DNA from: Bordetella holmesii ATCC 51541
GTDB lineage: Bacteria; Pseudomonadota; Gammaproteobacteria; Burkholderiales; Burkholderiaceae_B
Assembly: GCA_000612485.1 (NCBI GenBank)
Contig: CP007494.1
Location: 1,550,001-1,614,000, forward strand
Length of the DNA: 64,000 nt
Reading direction: 5' to 3'
Shown here piece after piece: positions 43,425-53,084 of the stretch (position 1 is the stretch's first letter; each line of letters starts with the position of its first letter). Position numbers and translations under genes: made by a program. The notes beneath the pieces were generated by a model that saw only the letters and a program-made list of their open reading frames with translations, was not told the origin of the DNA and ran no database searches.

Positions 43425-44990
43425 ATGCCGAAAGGCGATCATGTTCCCGTTGTAATAGCCGGCGGCGGACCAGTAGGTCTGATGATGTCGCTGCTTCTGG
43501 CGCGCCATGGAATCGCCTCGGTGACCATAGAGGCCGATCCTTTCTATTGCGAAGGCAGCCGTGCGATATGCATGTCGCGTCGTTCGATGGAGATACTGGC
43601 CTGGGCAGGCGTGGATAAGCTGGTACTGAAAAAGGGGCTGGCCTGGAGCGGTGGCCGCAGTTATTACGGCGATCGCGAAGTGCTGCATTTCGAGATGCCG
43701 CACGAGCCCAGCCAGCGTTTTGCGCCCATGATCAATATTCAGCAGTTCTACATCGAGGAATACATCGATCAGGCATTGCGCGAGCACGGCGACCTCGCCC
43801 AGGTTATGTGGAGCAGCCGGGTGACCGGCGTGCAGCAGAACGCCGACGGTGTCGTTGTCACGGTCCAGACGGGCGGACAGACCCGCGAGCTGCACGCCGA
43901 TTGGGTGCTGGCCTGTGACGGCGGCCGCAGTACGGTGCGTGAGCTCTGCGGCCTGCCCTTGCAGGGTATGCAGTACGAGGGGCGCTATGTCATCGTGGAC
44001 GTCCGTCAGAAGAGTCAGCGCGCAACCGAACGCCTGGCCTGGTTCGACCCGCCATCCAACCCGGGGTCGACCCTGCTGATGCACCGGCAGCCCGATGACG
44101 TCTGGCGCATCGACTATCAGGTCCGCGACGATGAAGATCCTGTCGAGGCGGTCAAGCCAGAGAATGTGCTGCCGCGTGTGCGCAGCCATCTCGAGATGAT
44201 CGGCGAAGATGAGCCCTGGGAGCCGTTGTGGATATCCATCTACAACGCCAAGTGCCTGACGCTGGACAACTACCGTCAAGGCCGAATTCTGTTCGCCGGA
44301 GATGCGGCGCATCTGGTGCCTATCTTTGGCGTGCGTGGTTTGAATTCGGGTTTGGATGACGCGGCCAATCTGGCATGGAAGCTGGCCGGTGTGATTGCCG
44401 GCAGCGCGCCGGACACCCTGCTCGATACCTACAGCCAGGAGCGTGTGGCGGCAGCGCGCATGAATATCGCCTACGGCGCAAAGAGTACCGAGTTCATGGC
44501 GCCGCCGAACTATGGTTTTGACCTTCTGCGCGAGGCGACGTTGCGGCTTGCCTTGCACGAAGAGAGCGTGCGCTCGCTCATCAATCCGCGGCAGTCGGAG
44601 CCGGTCTGCTACCAGGGAAGCGCGCTGAATCTGCCCGATGGCGCTGCGGATGCCGGCGACCAGGCGGCCCCGGGCATGCCTGCGCCCGAATGCGAACTGA
44701 GCGAAGACGGCCGAACGCGTCATCTCACCGAATGGTTTGGGCAGCGGTTCACGGTTCTGGTGCTGGGCGATGATGTACCGGAATTCGATGCCGGGCAGAA
44801 TGTGCAGGTTCTGTGCCTTGGGCAACACACGGCAGTGCGCGACACCGGCCAACTGCGTCAGCGTTACGGACAGGCACAGCTTTATCTGATCCGGCCCGAT
44901 GGTTATGTAATGGGTCGCTGGAAGAAGCCCGACCTGCAAGCCCTGCGCCAGGCCTTGGCGTCGTTTGGGATCCGAGGCGAAACGCCATGA
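43425..44990 (+). CDS. FAD-dependent aromatic-type monooxygenase (class A)
   Basis: A 521-residue flavoprotein monooxygenase of the p-hydroxybenzoate-hydroxylase superfamily, closest in layout to MhpA/TcmG-type enzymes. It has VVIAGGGPVGLMMSLLLA for ADP, LACDGGRSTVRELCG (DG motif), and ILFAGDAAHLVPIFGVRGLNSGLDDAANLAWKL (GD motif), followed by a thioredoxin-like C-terminal domain (FTVLVLGDDV to LYLIRPDGYVMGRWKKPD). It hydroxylates a phenolic or heteroaromatic substrate using NAD(P)H and O2. GGAGA with 6-nt spacing selects ATG 43425 over 43413. It is coupled to a small protein by ATGA. The promoter is overlapped by two MarR-type operators. Confidence 0.9.
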   Translation: MPKGDHVPVVIAGGGPVGLMMSLLLARHGIASVTIEADPFYCEGSRAICMSRRSMEILAWAGVDKLVLKKGLAWSGGRSYYGDREVLHFEMPHEPSQRFAPMINIQQFYIEEYIDQALREHGDLAQVMWSSRVTGVQQNADGVVVTVQTGGQTRELHADWVLACDGGRSTVRELCGLPLQGMQYEGRYVIVDVRQKSQRATERLAWFDPPSNPGSTLLMHRQPDDVWRIDYQVRDDEDPVEAVKPENVLPRVRSHLEMIGEDEPWEPLWISIYNAKCLTLDNYRQGRILFAGDAAHLVPIFGVRGLNSGLDDAANLAWKLAGVIAGSAPDTLLDTYSQERVAAARMNIAYGAKSTEFMAPPNYGFDLLREATLRLALHEESVRSLINPRQSEPVCYQGSALNLPDGAADAGDQAAPGMPAPECELSEDGRTRHLTEWFGQRFTVLVLGDDVPEFDAGQNVQVLCLGQHTAVRDTGQLRQRYGQAQLYLIRPDGYVMGRWKKPDLQALRQALASFGIRGETP

Positions 44991-45160
44991 CCCACCAAGA
45001 ACTCGATCAGGTCTACACCGAACTGGCTCATACGTTGGCACGCGTGGGGCAGGATCGCGCACCCCTCTTGCTGTCCATGGTCTGCCTGGCATTGCTGGGC
45101 AGGCAGGGTGAAAGCCAGGCGGCCCTGGAGATCATCCGACAGGCCGAGACAGCGCTCTAG
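44987..45160 (+). CDS. Small DUF2783-like protein
   Basis: A 57-residue helical protein (MTHQELDQVYTELAHTLARV onward) that starts inside the monooxygenase stop codon (ATGA). Small proteins of the DUF2783 type often accompany such flavin monooxygenases, and the helix-loop-helix pattern and length agree, but I cannot confirm the family by eye. It may be an accessory or stabilising subunit. Confidence 0.6.
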   Translation: MTHQELDQVYTELAHTLARVGQDRAPLLLSMVCLALLGRQGESQAALEIIRQAETAL

Positions 45161-45204
45161 GCGCAGTCCATAAAGCAAGAAAACAAAAACTCCGAGGAGA
45201 CATC

Positions 45205-46179
45205 ATGACATTGCGATACACGGCGGCCCTTGCCGCCAGCCTTACCCTGTCTGTCTTTGCCGCTGCCGCCCAGGCGGCCGGGTACCCCGAACGTCCCATC
45301 GAATGGGTCGTCCCCTATCCGGCGGGTGGCGGGTCCGACATCGTGGCCCGGACCTTGTCCGAGCCCATGTCCCGCGAGCTCAAGCAGACACTTATCATCT
45401 CCAACAAGCCCGGCGCGGCAACGGCCATCGGCGCCGATTATGCGGCGCGCGCCAAGCCCGACGGCTATGTCATGCTGACAGGCGACACGGCAACCCTGGC
45501 GGCCAATCCTTCGCTCTATCCCAAGCTGGCCTATCAGCCGCAGCGCGATTTCGATGCCGTGGGCTTGATGACGCGTTTTTCCATGATCCTGGTCGTCAAT
45601 CCGTCGGTGCCCGTCAAAACCTATGATGAGTTTCTCGCCTGGGCCAAGACGCAGAAAGACGGCGTGCCGTACGCGACGCCAGGCTCGGGCAGCCCGCACC
45701 ATCTGGCTACCGAGTCGTTGCGCGCACGCACGGGCCTGAATCTGGTACACGTACCGTATCGGGGGGCGGCGCCCGCCGTGCAGGATGTCGTGGGCGGACA
45801 GGTGCCCATGATGTTTGTCGACTCAGCCACGGGCATGCAGTACATCGCGTCGGGCAAGTTGCGTCCGATCGCGGTGGCCAGCGACAAGCGGCCCGCCGGT
45901 TTCCCCCAAGTGCCTACGCTGATCGAGTCCGGCCTCGATAATTTCGAGGCTTATGCCTGGCAGGGGCTGGTCGTGCCCAAAGGCACGCCGCCCGAGGTCG
46001 TCACGGCATTGAACCAAGCCCTGCAAAAGGCACTGGCCCAGCCCTCCGTGCAGGAGCGTTTCTCCGCCATGGGCCTGGAGACGCTGCCAGGTACGCCTCA
46101 CGCCATGTCCGCCTATGCGGCGGACGAGCAACGCAAATGGGCCAAGGTGATCAAGGAGGCCGACATCCGGGTGGATTGA
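45205..46179 (+). CDS. Bug-family (TTT) periplasmic solute-binding receptor
   Basis: A 324-residue secreted receptor with signal peptide YTAALAASLTLSVFAAAAQA, then YPERPIEWVVPYPAGGGSDIVA, IISNKPGAATAIGADYAARA, PDGYVMLTGD, LVHVPYRGAAPAVQDVVGGQ and GKLRPIAVASDKR. AGGAGA precedes the ATG. It lies 44 bp after the small protein and before the MarR gene, so it presumably captures the aromatic acid that the monooxygenase consumes. The ligand is unknown. Confidence 0.92.
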   Translation: MTLRYTAALAASLTLSVFAAAAQAAGYPERPIEWVVPYPAGGGSDIVARTLSEPMSRELKQTLIISNKPGAATAIGADYAARAKPDGYVMLTGDTATLAANPSLYPKLAYQPQRDFDAVGLMTRFSMILVVNPSVPVKTYDEFLAWAKTQKDGVPYATPGSGSPHHLATESLRARTGLNLVHVPYRGAAPAVQDVVGGQVPMMFVDSATGMQYIASGKLRPIAVASDKRPAGFPQVPTLIESGLDNFEAYAWQGLVVPKGTPPEVVTALNQALQKALAQPSVQERFSAMGLETLPGTPHAMSAYAADEQRKWAKVIKEADIRVD

Positions 46180-46226
46180 TCCTGGCCGGCTTGTGGCACA
46201 CTCGCAGCTTCCCATAGAGGTACGCC

Positions 46227-46694
46227 ATGACCCACGATGACGTCGACCACGATGATCTGCCCGCGTTGGATCGCTTTCTGACCTATCGCCTGCACGTCAT
46301 CAACAAGATCAGCGATCGGGACAGTGCCCAGGCCTATGCGGATCACTATCAGTTGCCCATCGGCGAGGGACGGTGCCTGGCGGCCATAGGCCGCTTTGCA
46401 CCGCTGTCTGTCAATGATCTGGCGCGGGCCGCCAACCTCAACAAGGGTCAGGCCAGCCGATGCGCACAGGCGCTGAGCGACGCCGGTCTTGTTCGCAAGT
46501 CGGTCAGCAGCAGCGATGGGCGCGGCGTGGTGCTGAGCCCCACGGCGAAGGGGCAGCGGCGCTACCGCCAGCTCATCGAGCTGATCGCCGCGCGCAACGA
46601 AGAAATCTTTGGCTGCCTGACTGCTCGCGAGCAGTCAGAGTTCAGCCGCATGCTGGACAAGATCATTTCGCACTTGCGTCCTGAAGACGCCTGA
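46227..46694 (+). CDS. MarR-family transcriptional regulator
   Basis: A 155-residue winged-helix repressor. The dimerisation helix FLTYRLHVINKISDRDSAQAYADHYQ leads into HTH RFAPLSVNDLARAANLNKGQASRCAQAL, then the wing SVSSSDGRGVVLSPTAKGQRRYRQL. Length is typical. As the last gene of the monooxygenase-Bug operon it is the natural candidate to bind the two operators at 43355-43406, with the aromatic substrate relieving repression. No similar operator is seen directly upstream of marR, so it is probably transcribed with the operon. Regulation is inference. Confidence 0.88.
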   Translation: MTHDDVDHDDLPALDRFLTYRLHVINKISDRDSAQAYADHYQLPIGEGRCLAAIGRFAPLSVNDLARAANLNKGQASRCAQALSDAGLVRKSVSSSDGRGVVLSPTAKGQRRYRQLIELIAARNEEIFGCLTAREQSEFSRMLDKIISHLRPEDA

Positions 46695-46700
46695 GCGGGG

Positions 46701-47486
46701 TCAGTGCATCAGCACCAGCAACGCGCCCGGCTGCTTCGGGTGCGGGAGCACGTCGGCCTGGACACCATAGACATCGTACAGATTGGCCGGGGTCAGCACC
46801 TCGGCGGGACTTCCCTCGGCCACCCGGGTGCCGTCAGTCAATAGCATGATGCGGTCGCACCATTGCGCCGCCAGGTTGACATCGTGCACGATGACCAGCA
46901 CGCCCACGCCCTGCTCCCGCGCCAGATTGCGGGCGGTGCGCAGCAGATCGATCTGATGCCGCGGGTCGAGGTTGGAGATGGGTTCATCGAGCATCAGATA
47001 GCGCGGTGTGCCGTCCGGTGCGGCCTGGCATTGCGTGAGGACGCGGGCAAACTGCACCCGCTGCTGTTCGCCGCCGGACAGTTCCAGATAGCGACGCTGT
47101 GCCAGATGGCTCACGCCAGCCTGCTGCAGGCAGCTGTCGCACAGCTCGTTGACCTGCTGCGTGCTCAGTTCAATAAAGGGGTAGGCGCCCATGGCCACCA
47201 CTTCGTGTACGCCGAGATCGAAAGACAAGGAGGGTTTCTGCGGTAGTACCGCACGCTGGCGGGCCTGTTGGCCGGCCCTGATCTGCGCTAAAGGCCGCCC
47301 GTTGAGATCGACGCTGCCGGCGATGGGCGTCAGTTCGCCGGACAGGCAGGCCAGCAGGGTAGATTTGCCCGCGCCGTTGGCGCCGAGCAAACCGAGCATC
47401 TGGCCGGGCATCAACGTCAGGCAGACGTCGGTCAGGACACGCTCGCCGCCGCGCTCCAGAGTGACTTGATGGGCGTGTAGTGTCAT
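46701..47486 (-). CDS. bhuV: Haem ABC transporter ATP-binding protein
   Basis: A 261-residue ABC ATPase of the HmuV type. Walker A GLLGANGAGKST, Q-loop region AVLPQKPSLSFDLGV, signature LSGGEQQRVQFAR, Walker B RYLMLDEPISNLDP and the switch His in LVIVHDVNLAAQW are complete. It energises import of haem across the inner membrane. ATG 47486 overlaps the permease stop (ATGA), the last step of a coupled bhuS-T-U-V series. Confidence 0.95.
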   Translation of the reverse strand: MTLHAHQVTLERGGERVLTDVCLTLMPGQMLGLLGANGAGKSTLLACLSGELTPIAGSVDLNGRPLAQIRAGQQARQRAVLPQKPSLSFDLGVHEVVAMGAYPFIELSTQQVNELCDSCLQQAGVSHLAQRRYLELSGGEQQRVQFARVLTQCQAAPDGTPRYLMLDEPISNLDPRHQIDLLRTARNLAREQGVGVLVIVHDVNLAAQWCDRIMLLTDGTRVAEGSPAEVLTPANLYDVYGVQADVLPHPKQPGALLVLMH

Positions 47487-48490
47487 CAGAAGCGCCGTCC
47501 TCGCGCCAACAGCCAAAGGAAGAACGGGCCACCAACCAACGCGGTCACCAGGCCGATGGGTAGCTCGGCGGGGACGACCACGATACGAGCCAACCAATCG
47601 GCCAGAGCCAGCGCCACGGCGCCAGCCAGTATGCAGGCAGGCAGCAGCAGCCGATGGTTGGCCCCCAAACCCATGCGCACCAGATGCGGCACAACCAATC
47701 CGACAAAACCAATGCCGCCGGTCGCGGCAACCAGGGGGCCGACGACCAGCGCGGTCACGAGGATGAGCTTGCGGCGCAGCCGTGACAAAGCGAAACCCAG
47801 ATGCTGGGCTTCCCGCTCGCCAAGCAGCAGCGCGTTCAAGGCCCGCCATTGCCGCATGAGCCAGACGCACCAGAACAAGGTCCAGGGTGCCAGGAACGCC
47901 AGGATGGACCATCGTGCGCCGGCCAGGCTGCCCATGTTCCAGAAGGTGAGGTCGCGCAATTGCGCATCGCTGGCAATGAACGTGAGCAGCCCGAGGACGG
48001 CGCCGCAGATGGCGTTGATGGCAATGCCAGCTAACAGCAGGCCAGAGACGCCCTGAACGCGCTGGCCCAGCACATACGCACAGGCCGTTGCCGCCAGGCT
48101 GCCTGCGAAGGCGGCCGAAGCGGTCAGGAAAAAACCGCCCGCGCCCAGCACGATGGCGGCCACGGCACCCAGGGCACCGCCGAGCGAAATGCCCACCAGG
48201 CCAGGCTCGGCCAGGGGGTTGCGAAACAAGGCCTGCATGGTCGCACCACAGATGGCCAGTGCGGCTCCGGCCACCAGGGCAAACGCCACGCGGGGCAGCC
48301 GGATATCCCAGATAATGTTCTGCCACAGGGCATCGTCGGCCCCGCCTCGACCGGTAAGCAGTCGCGGCAGCGCCGACAGGGGAATCGAGACCGCGCCGCT
48401 GGCCGTGGCCAATAGTGCCACCACGACCAATGCGCTAGCGAGGCCAGCGAATATCCAGCGCGCTCGGGCCGCCTCAGTGGCCTGTGCCAT
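47486..48490 (-). CDS. bhuU: Haem ABC transporter permease
   Basis: A 334-residue FecCD/BtuC-family permease with about ten transmembrane helices. Typical blocks: RLPRVAFALVAGAALAICGATMQALFRNPLAEPGLVGIS (N-terminal conserved helix pair) and GGIGFVGLVVPHLVRM with the cytoplasmic coupling motif. The last helix is followed by FLWLLARGRRF. ATG 48490 lies 17 bp inside bhuT. Together with bhuT and bhuV it forms the periplasm-to-cytoplasm haem importer. Confidence 0.95.
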   Translation of the reverse strand: MAQATEAARARWIFAGLASALVVVALLATASGAVSIPLSALPRLLTGRGGADDALWQNIIWDIRLPRVAFALVAGAALAICGATMQALFRNPLAEPGLVGISLGGALGAVAAIVLGAGGFFLTASAAFAGSLAATACAYVLGQRVQGVSGLLLAGIAINAICGAVLGLLTFIASDAQLRDLTFWNMGSLAGARWSILAFLAPWTLFWCVWLMRQWRALNALLLGEREAQHLGFALSRLRRKLILVTALVVGPLVAATGGIGFVGLVVPHLVRMGLGANHRLLLPACILAGAVALALADWLARIVVVPAELPIGLVTALVGGPFFLWLLARGRRF

Positions 48491-49307
48491 GCTGGATGCA
48501 AGGTTGCTGTTTGAGGAAGCTGATGGCTTGGCCCAGCCGCGGGCCGGTGCTCAAGGCAAGCAGATCGTCCATGGCGATGATGCATTGATTGCGGGCGGCC
48601 GGCGTGCCGGACAGGCCGGGCTGCTGCGCCAGCTTGGACAAGCCTCCCGACGCCGCGGCAGAGGCTTCGGTCACGATGATGACTTGCGGGGCCAGAGCGC
48701 CGATGCCTTCGGCCGACAGGGGTTTGTAGCCTTGCTGGGTGGCCATGACATTTTCCAGGCCTGCCATGCGCAACACCATATCGGCCGCCGTGCCACCGCC
48801 GGCAGCCTGAGGGGTGCCGGTGCGATTGAGCAGCAGTACCACGCGTTTGCCGGAGGCAGGCAGCGCCTGCGCCGCGGCGAGGTTCTGGCGTACCTGGGCG
48901 AGCAGTCTTTCGCCCTCGGGGCCAGCATGCAGCGCCTGGGCAACCTGGTCGATGCGCTTTTCGAGCGACTGTACCGACGGCTCGTCGGAGACATGGACGA
49001 CCTTGACGCCAACTTCGCTCAGGCGCTTGAGTGCCTCGGGTGGTCCGGACTGCTCGGAAGCCAGCACCAGATCTGGCTTGAGCGCCAGCACCCCCTCGAT
49101 CGGCACGCTGCGGTAGTAGCCCACGCGCGGCAGCCGGGTGGCAGCCTCGGGGTAGAGGCTGGAGAGGTCATCGCCGACCAGCCTGTCTCCCTTGCCCAGC
49201 GCGTAGACGATTTCCGTCACGCTTCCGCCCAGAGTGACGACGCGGTCAGCCGCCTGTGCCGACAGACTCAGGCAAGCTCCGAGTACGGCGCCGAACAGTC
49301 TTTTCAT
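48474..49307 (-). CDS. bhuT: Periplasmic haem-binding protein
   Basis: A 277-residue HmuT-type substrate-binding protein with signal peptide MKRLFGAVLGACLSLSAQAA. It has VVTLGGSVTEIVYALGKGDRLVG, PRVGYYRSVPIEGVLALKPDLVLAS with the conserved haem-ligand Tyr region, and a helical linker typical of class III binding proteins (BtuF/HmuT). It delivers haem from BhuR to BhuUV. The stop is 17 bp inside bhuU, and the start follows bhuS by 7 bp. Confidence 0.93.
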   Translation of the reverse strand: MKRLFGAVLGACLSLSAQAADRVVTLGGSVTEIVYALGKGDRLVGDDLSSLYPEAATRLPRVGYYRSVPIEGVLALKPDLVLASEQSGPPEALKRLSEVGVKVVHVSDEPSVQSLEKRIDQVAQALHAGPEGERLLAQVRQNLAAAQALPASGKRVVLLLNRTGTPQAAGGGTAADMVLRMAGLENVMATQQGYKPLSAEGIGALAPQVIIVTEASAAASGGLSKLAQQPGLSGTPAARNQCIIAMDDLLALSTGPRLGQAISFLKQQPCIQHGTGH

Positions 49308-49314
49308 ATACAGC

Positions 49315-50361
49315 TCAAGCGGCCAGCGGCTCAGCGCAAAGGCCTGTCATAAGTTCTCGCCAGGCGGGCAGCTCAGGCTTTCCGGGTTTGCGTTCGCCAA
49401 AAAACTGCACGATCAGATCGCCGTTGGACGCATAGATTTCCAGCGACGTCACCCAGCCATCGGAAGTCGGCTTGTTGACCACCCAGGCCTGCGCAATGGC
49501 GTCGGTATTCAAGTGCAGATTAAAGCGCGGGTCGAGCACATTGAACCAGGGGCCGGTGCGTCGCAGATTATGCACCGCGCCGGTGTGGATCTGGATCATG
49601 CCGCGGTTGCCGACAAAGCACATGATGGACAGTCCACTGGCGGCCGCCTGTGTGAGCATGCGTTCGGCGGCATCGGCCGGCACCTGCTGGGCCAGATCGG
49701 TGCCGGCAGCGAGCAGCGCGGCCTGGCGCACAACGTTGAACTTGCGCAAGAGCGGGAAAAACTCATGCGTGTCCTTCATGGCCAGCCAGGCCTGGCGCAG
49801 TGCCTGCGGGTCGGCCACGCGGTCTTCTGCGGCGGTGGCGGCAATCGGTTGCGGGACGGGCCAGACAGGCGCTGCGGCGAACGTGTCGACCAGAGCCTGC
49901 CAAGCGGCCAGGTCGGTGCTTTCAGTGCGATAGACTTTATGAACGGCCACGCCTTCGGCGTCGAAGAATTGCAAGCTGTGGCGCCCATCCTGCTCGACGG
50001 CCCAGGCCGAACGCCAGCAATTGAAGAAGACGCGCAGATCGATGTCCGGGCCGAGCACCAGCCCCACCGCGCCTTGCGCCTGGATGTCTTCGTAGCGGCC
50101 GTGGCGCTCGTGCACGCACCACTCGTTGCGCGTGAGGGCCATCACTTCGCCGAGGGTGCCCAGTTCGCGGAAAATAGCTTGGGCCTCGCCGTTCAGGGCG
50201 GTCACGCGGGCCCCGCCACAGCCGGCGGCAACCCATTCTGCTTCGCTCACGCCCAGCGCCTGGGCAGCGTTGCGGGCACGTTGCGCCGGTTGGCTGGCCG
50301 CGTAAGCGTCGTGGCGCGCACGCAGATCATGGGCGCGCTGGTCAAAAGAAACATGGTTCAT
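49315..50361 (-). CDS. bhuS: Haemin-degrading/haem carrier protein (HemS/HmuS type)
   Basis: A 348-residue cytosolic protein with the internal duplication of HemS-like proteins: two similar halves, the first around VMALTRNEWCVHERHGRYED, the second around IMCFVGNRGMIQIHTGAVHNLRR with a candidate haem-ligating His. The C-terminus reads SLEIYASNGDLIVQFFGERKPG. It accepts imported haem and either degrades it or passes it to an oxygenase. AGGAGA precedes ATG 50361. It follows bhuR by 54 bp. Confidence 0.94.
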   Translation of the reverse strand: MNHVSFDQRAHDLRARHDAYAASQPAQRARNAAQALGVSEAEWVAAGCGGARVTALNGEAQAIFRELGTLGEVMALTRNEWCVHERHGRYEDIQAQGAVGLVLGPDIDLRVFFNCWRSAWAVEQDGRHSLQFFDAEGVAVHKVYRTESTDLAAWQALVDTFAAAPVWPVPQPIAATAAEDRVADPQALRQAWLAMKDTHEFFPLLRKFNVVRQAALLAAGTDLAQQVPADAAERMLTQAAASGLSIMCFVGNRGMIQIHTGAVHNLRRTGPWFNVLDPRFNLHLNTDAIAQAWVVNKPTSDGWVTSLEIYASNGDLIVQFFGERKPGKPELPAWRELMTGLCAEPLAA

Positions 50362-50415
50362 GCGTTTTCTCCTAGATCCGGCGGGCGGAGCCTGGCCCCG
50401 CCCGCGCAAGGGGGG

Positions 50416-52988
50416 TCAGTATTGATAGGTCAGGGACAGGCGGACGCTGCGTCCGGGTTCGGTGTACCAGTCTACCGGGCGCGCGATGGCTGTGGCGCCG
50501 GCCGTCGGTACATTGATCGCTTCCCAGTATTTTTTATCGAACAGGTTGAATACGCCCAACTGTACCTGCATGCCCTTGACAGTGGCCGGGCGCCAGTAGG
50601 CCATCAGATCCACAACGCCATAGCCGGGCGCCTGAAAGTCTGGATAAGGCGTGGCGCTGGAGGCATCCGGATACTCGACCTTGTTGTGCTTGCGCGCGGC
50701 GGTGAGCGTGGCGTCCACCCCCCACTGATCGCGGGCATAGCCCAGGCCCAGCACGGCCTTGAGCGCCGGGATGGAGTTCAGGTATTGTCCCGTGCCCTGG
50801 TCCTTGCCCACGGCCCATGCCAGCGAGCCCCAGGTGCGCCAGTTGGGGGCGAACTTCCAGTGGGCCGAGGCTTCGGCGCCGTAGATGCGCACGCGGTCAC
50901 GATTGACGATACCGGTCACGCCCAGCGGATACTGACCGGCCCAGCCCGGCTGCCATTGCAGCGAGCTGGCGTCGATGGGCACGTTCTTGTCGATGAAGTT
51001 CTGGTAGCGGTTGTCGAAGAAGGACAGCGCGCCGCCCAGGGCCTCGTCGCCCAGTTTGGTGCCCAGCTCCCAGCCCTTGCTGGTTTCGGGTTTGAGATAG
51101 GGGTTGCCCACCCGCAGATAGGTGCCGGCCCCGCCATAGTTGGTGTAGAGCTCGCTGGCGTTGGGCGCACGGTAGCCAAAGCCGTACTGCGCATAGAAAG
51201 TGACCTGCTCCTGGGCTTTCCAGGTGCCAAGCAGCTTGGGCGAGAAGCGTCCGCCCGAGGACGACGGCGGCAGCGTGCCTTGCGAGTTGGCGTTGCTGTC
51301 GTAGCCATCGCTGGACTGGGGCTTTTGCTCGTAGTGGTCGTAGCGCAGCGAAGGCGTCAGCGTGTAGCGGCCATCGGCGAAGCTGAACTCATCTTGCGCC
51401 CAGAAGGCGAACTGGCTGCCCTTGACGTGCGGCATGTCGGCCTGATTGGTGTGCAGCAGATCGCAAAGGCGCGGGCCGAAGGGCGCGCGCATGCCGCTCG
51501 GAATGGCCGGGCAGTTGTCGTAGCCGTCGGAATACTGCTGCGTGCGGTTGCCCATCCACTCGCCACCGAGTGTCACGCGTTGGGCGACCGTGCCCTCGAA
51601 ACGGTGGCTGGCTTCGCCGCTGACTCCGAACAGCGCTTCGCGGATGGAATTGCTGCGGCCGTATGCGCCCGACGGGTAGCCATAGAGGTAGGGATCGCGC
51701 GGGATGATGGAGGCGCGGCTGTCGACGCTGCGCTGGCCGTCGAGCGCGTTGTCCAGCGTGACCCGTTGCCAATAGATGTCCGCCGTGGCGCTGTCGATCA
51801 GGCCGCCAGCCGTTGGCGCGGTGTATTGATAGTCGAGGGAGACGCGCTCGCGCTTGGTGGTCTTGACGGTGGAGTTGCCTCCGATCAGGTAGCTGGTGCC
51901 GGGCCCCTGTTCGTACATATTGTCCAGCGTGCCTTTGCGCTTGAAGTACTCGCCGGTCAGGCCGAAGCGATGGCCTCCGTCGATTTTTTGCTGCAGCTTG
52001 GCCAGGAAGTTCTGCTGGGTGTAGTTCTCGGGCGTGGGTTCGTCGCGTTTGGGGCCGTAGCCGCCGACATCGCCGCGGTTGTCCAGCGCGTGGCCGGCGC
52101 GCGCGCCAGCCTGAATCAGCCACGAGGTGTTTTCCTGCAGGCGTCCGGCCAGCGCGGCATTGGCGCCGCGGCTGGTATCGGCCGAGTCATAGTCGATTTT
52201 GGCCAGTGCGCCGAAGTTGCGGTCGTCCCGCAGCAGATCGGAGGGATCCAGGGTGTGCAGGTCGGCCATGCCGCCCAGGGCGCCCGAGCCGGCTTTGGTC
52301 GAATCGGCGCCGCGCACGATATCCAGCCGCGACAGGGTGTTGAAGTCCACCGCCTCCAGTCCGCCTTTGACGCCGCGCGCGCCGTCGTCCAGGAAAGGCA
52401 GGCGGATGCCGTCGATGCGGGTCAGCACGCGGTCCTGGTCCAGCCCGCGGATGTTGATGCTGTTGTTCTGGCGGTTGAACGTCACGCCCGGGTCCAGCCG
52501 TTTGCTGACGTCGCTCCAGCTGTAGGCCATGGCGGCGTCCAGTTCGGGCCGCGTGGTGACCGTGTTCCAGGCGGGATCGGCGCGCGTGCTCTCGCCTTCG
52601 ACGGAGACGGGGGCAATTGGGGCACGTTGCCGGCCGGGCGGACGACGTAAGTGCCATTGCCCTGCCGGGTGGCCACCAGCGGGGTGCCGGCCAGCAGTCG
52701 GGCCAGCGCCTGCTCGGGGGTGTAGTTGCCGTGCAGGCCGGGGCTCTTGAGCCCCGCCACGGCCGAGGGCTCGTACAGCAGCGTCAGGCCGGCCTGATCG
52801 GCATAGCGGGCCAGCGCGTCAGCCAGCGGCGCGGCCTCGATCTGATAGCTGCGCGGGACCGTCTGCTGGGCCAGCGCGGGCACGGACAAGCCCAGCGCCA
52901 GGGCCAGAGCTGTCAGGGCCGTGGCGCGCGCCAGTCTGAGCGAGCGGACGGAGGAGAAAGAAGCTGCGGGAGGAGTTACAGGTGCCAT
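50416..52988 (-). pseudogene. bhuR: TonB-dependent haem receptor BhuR, frameshifted in the N-terminal region
   Basis: An outer-membrane haem/haemoprotein receptor. The N-terminal frame (ATG 52988) holds a signal peptide and an STN signalling domain (YQIEAAPLADALARYADQAG to LLAGTPLVATRQGNGTYVV). The rest encodes plug (SINIRGLDQDRVLTRIDGIR, LDIVRGADSTKAGSGALGG) and 22-strand barrel with YGFGYRAPNASELY (FRAP-like) and a C-terminal aromatic (LSLTYQY). They are joined at 52609-52613, five G where six would give VSVEGESTRADPAWNTVTT and a continuous 857-residue protein. As written, only about 128 residues of the receptor are made. The STN domain fits control by HurI/HurR. Confidence 0.9.
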
Positions 52989-53084
52989 GAGGTCGTTCCG
53001 ATCAGAGGTAGCCGTTGCTTCCCATGACCGTTGAGCAGTTCAAACCGGACAGCTTATGCCCCGCTTTTTTGTAACAGGAATCAT

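Noticed and set aside
43353-45092. A 579-codon minus-strand frame
   Set aside because: Antisense to the flavin monooxygenase, whose FAD motifs are unambiguous.
49234-52650. A 1138-codon open frame on the plus strand
   Set aside because: Antisense to bhuS/bhuR/bhuT; low-complexity Gly/Arg/His composition and no recognisable domain. The haem genes on the minus strand have clear motifs and coupled starts.
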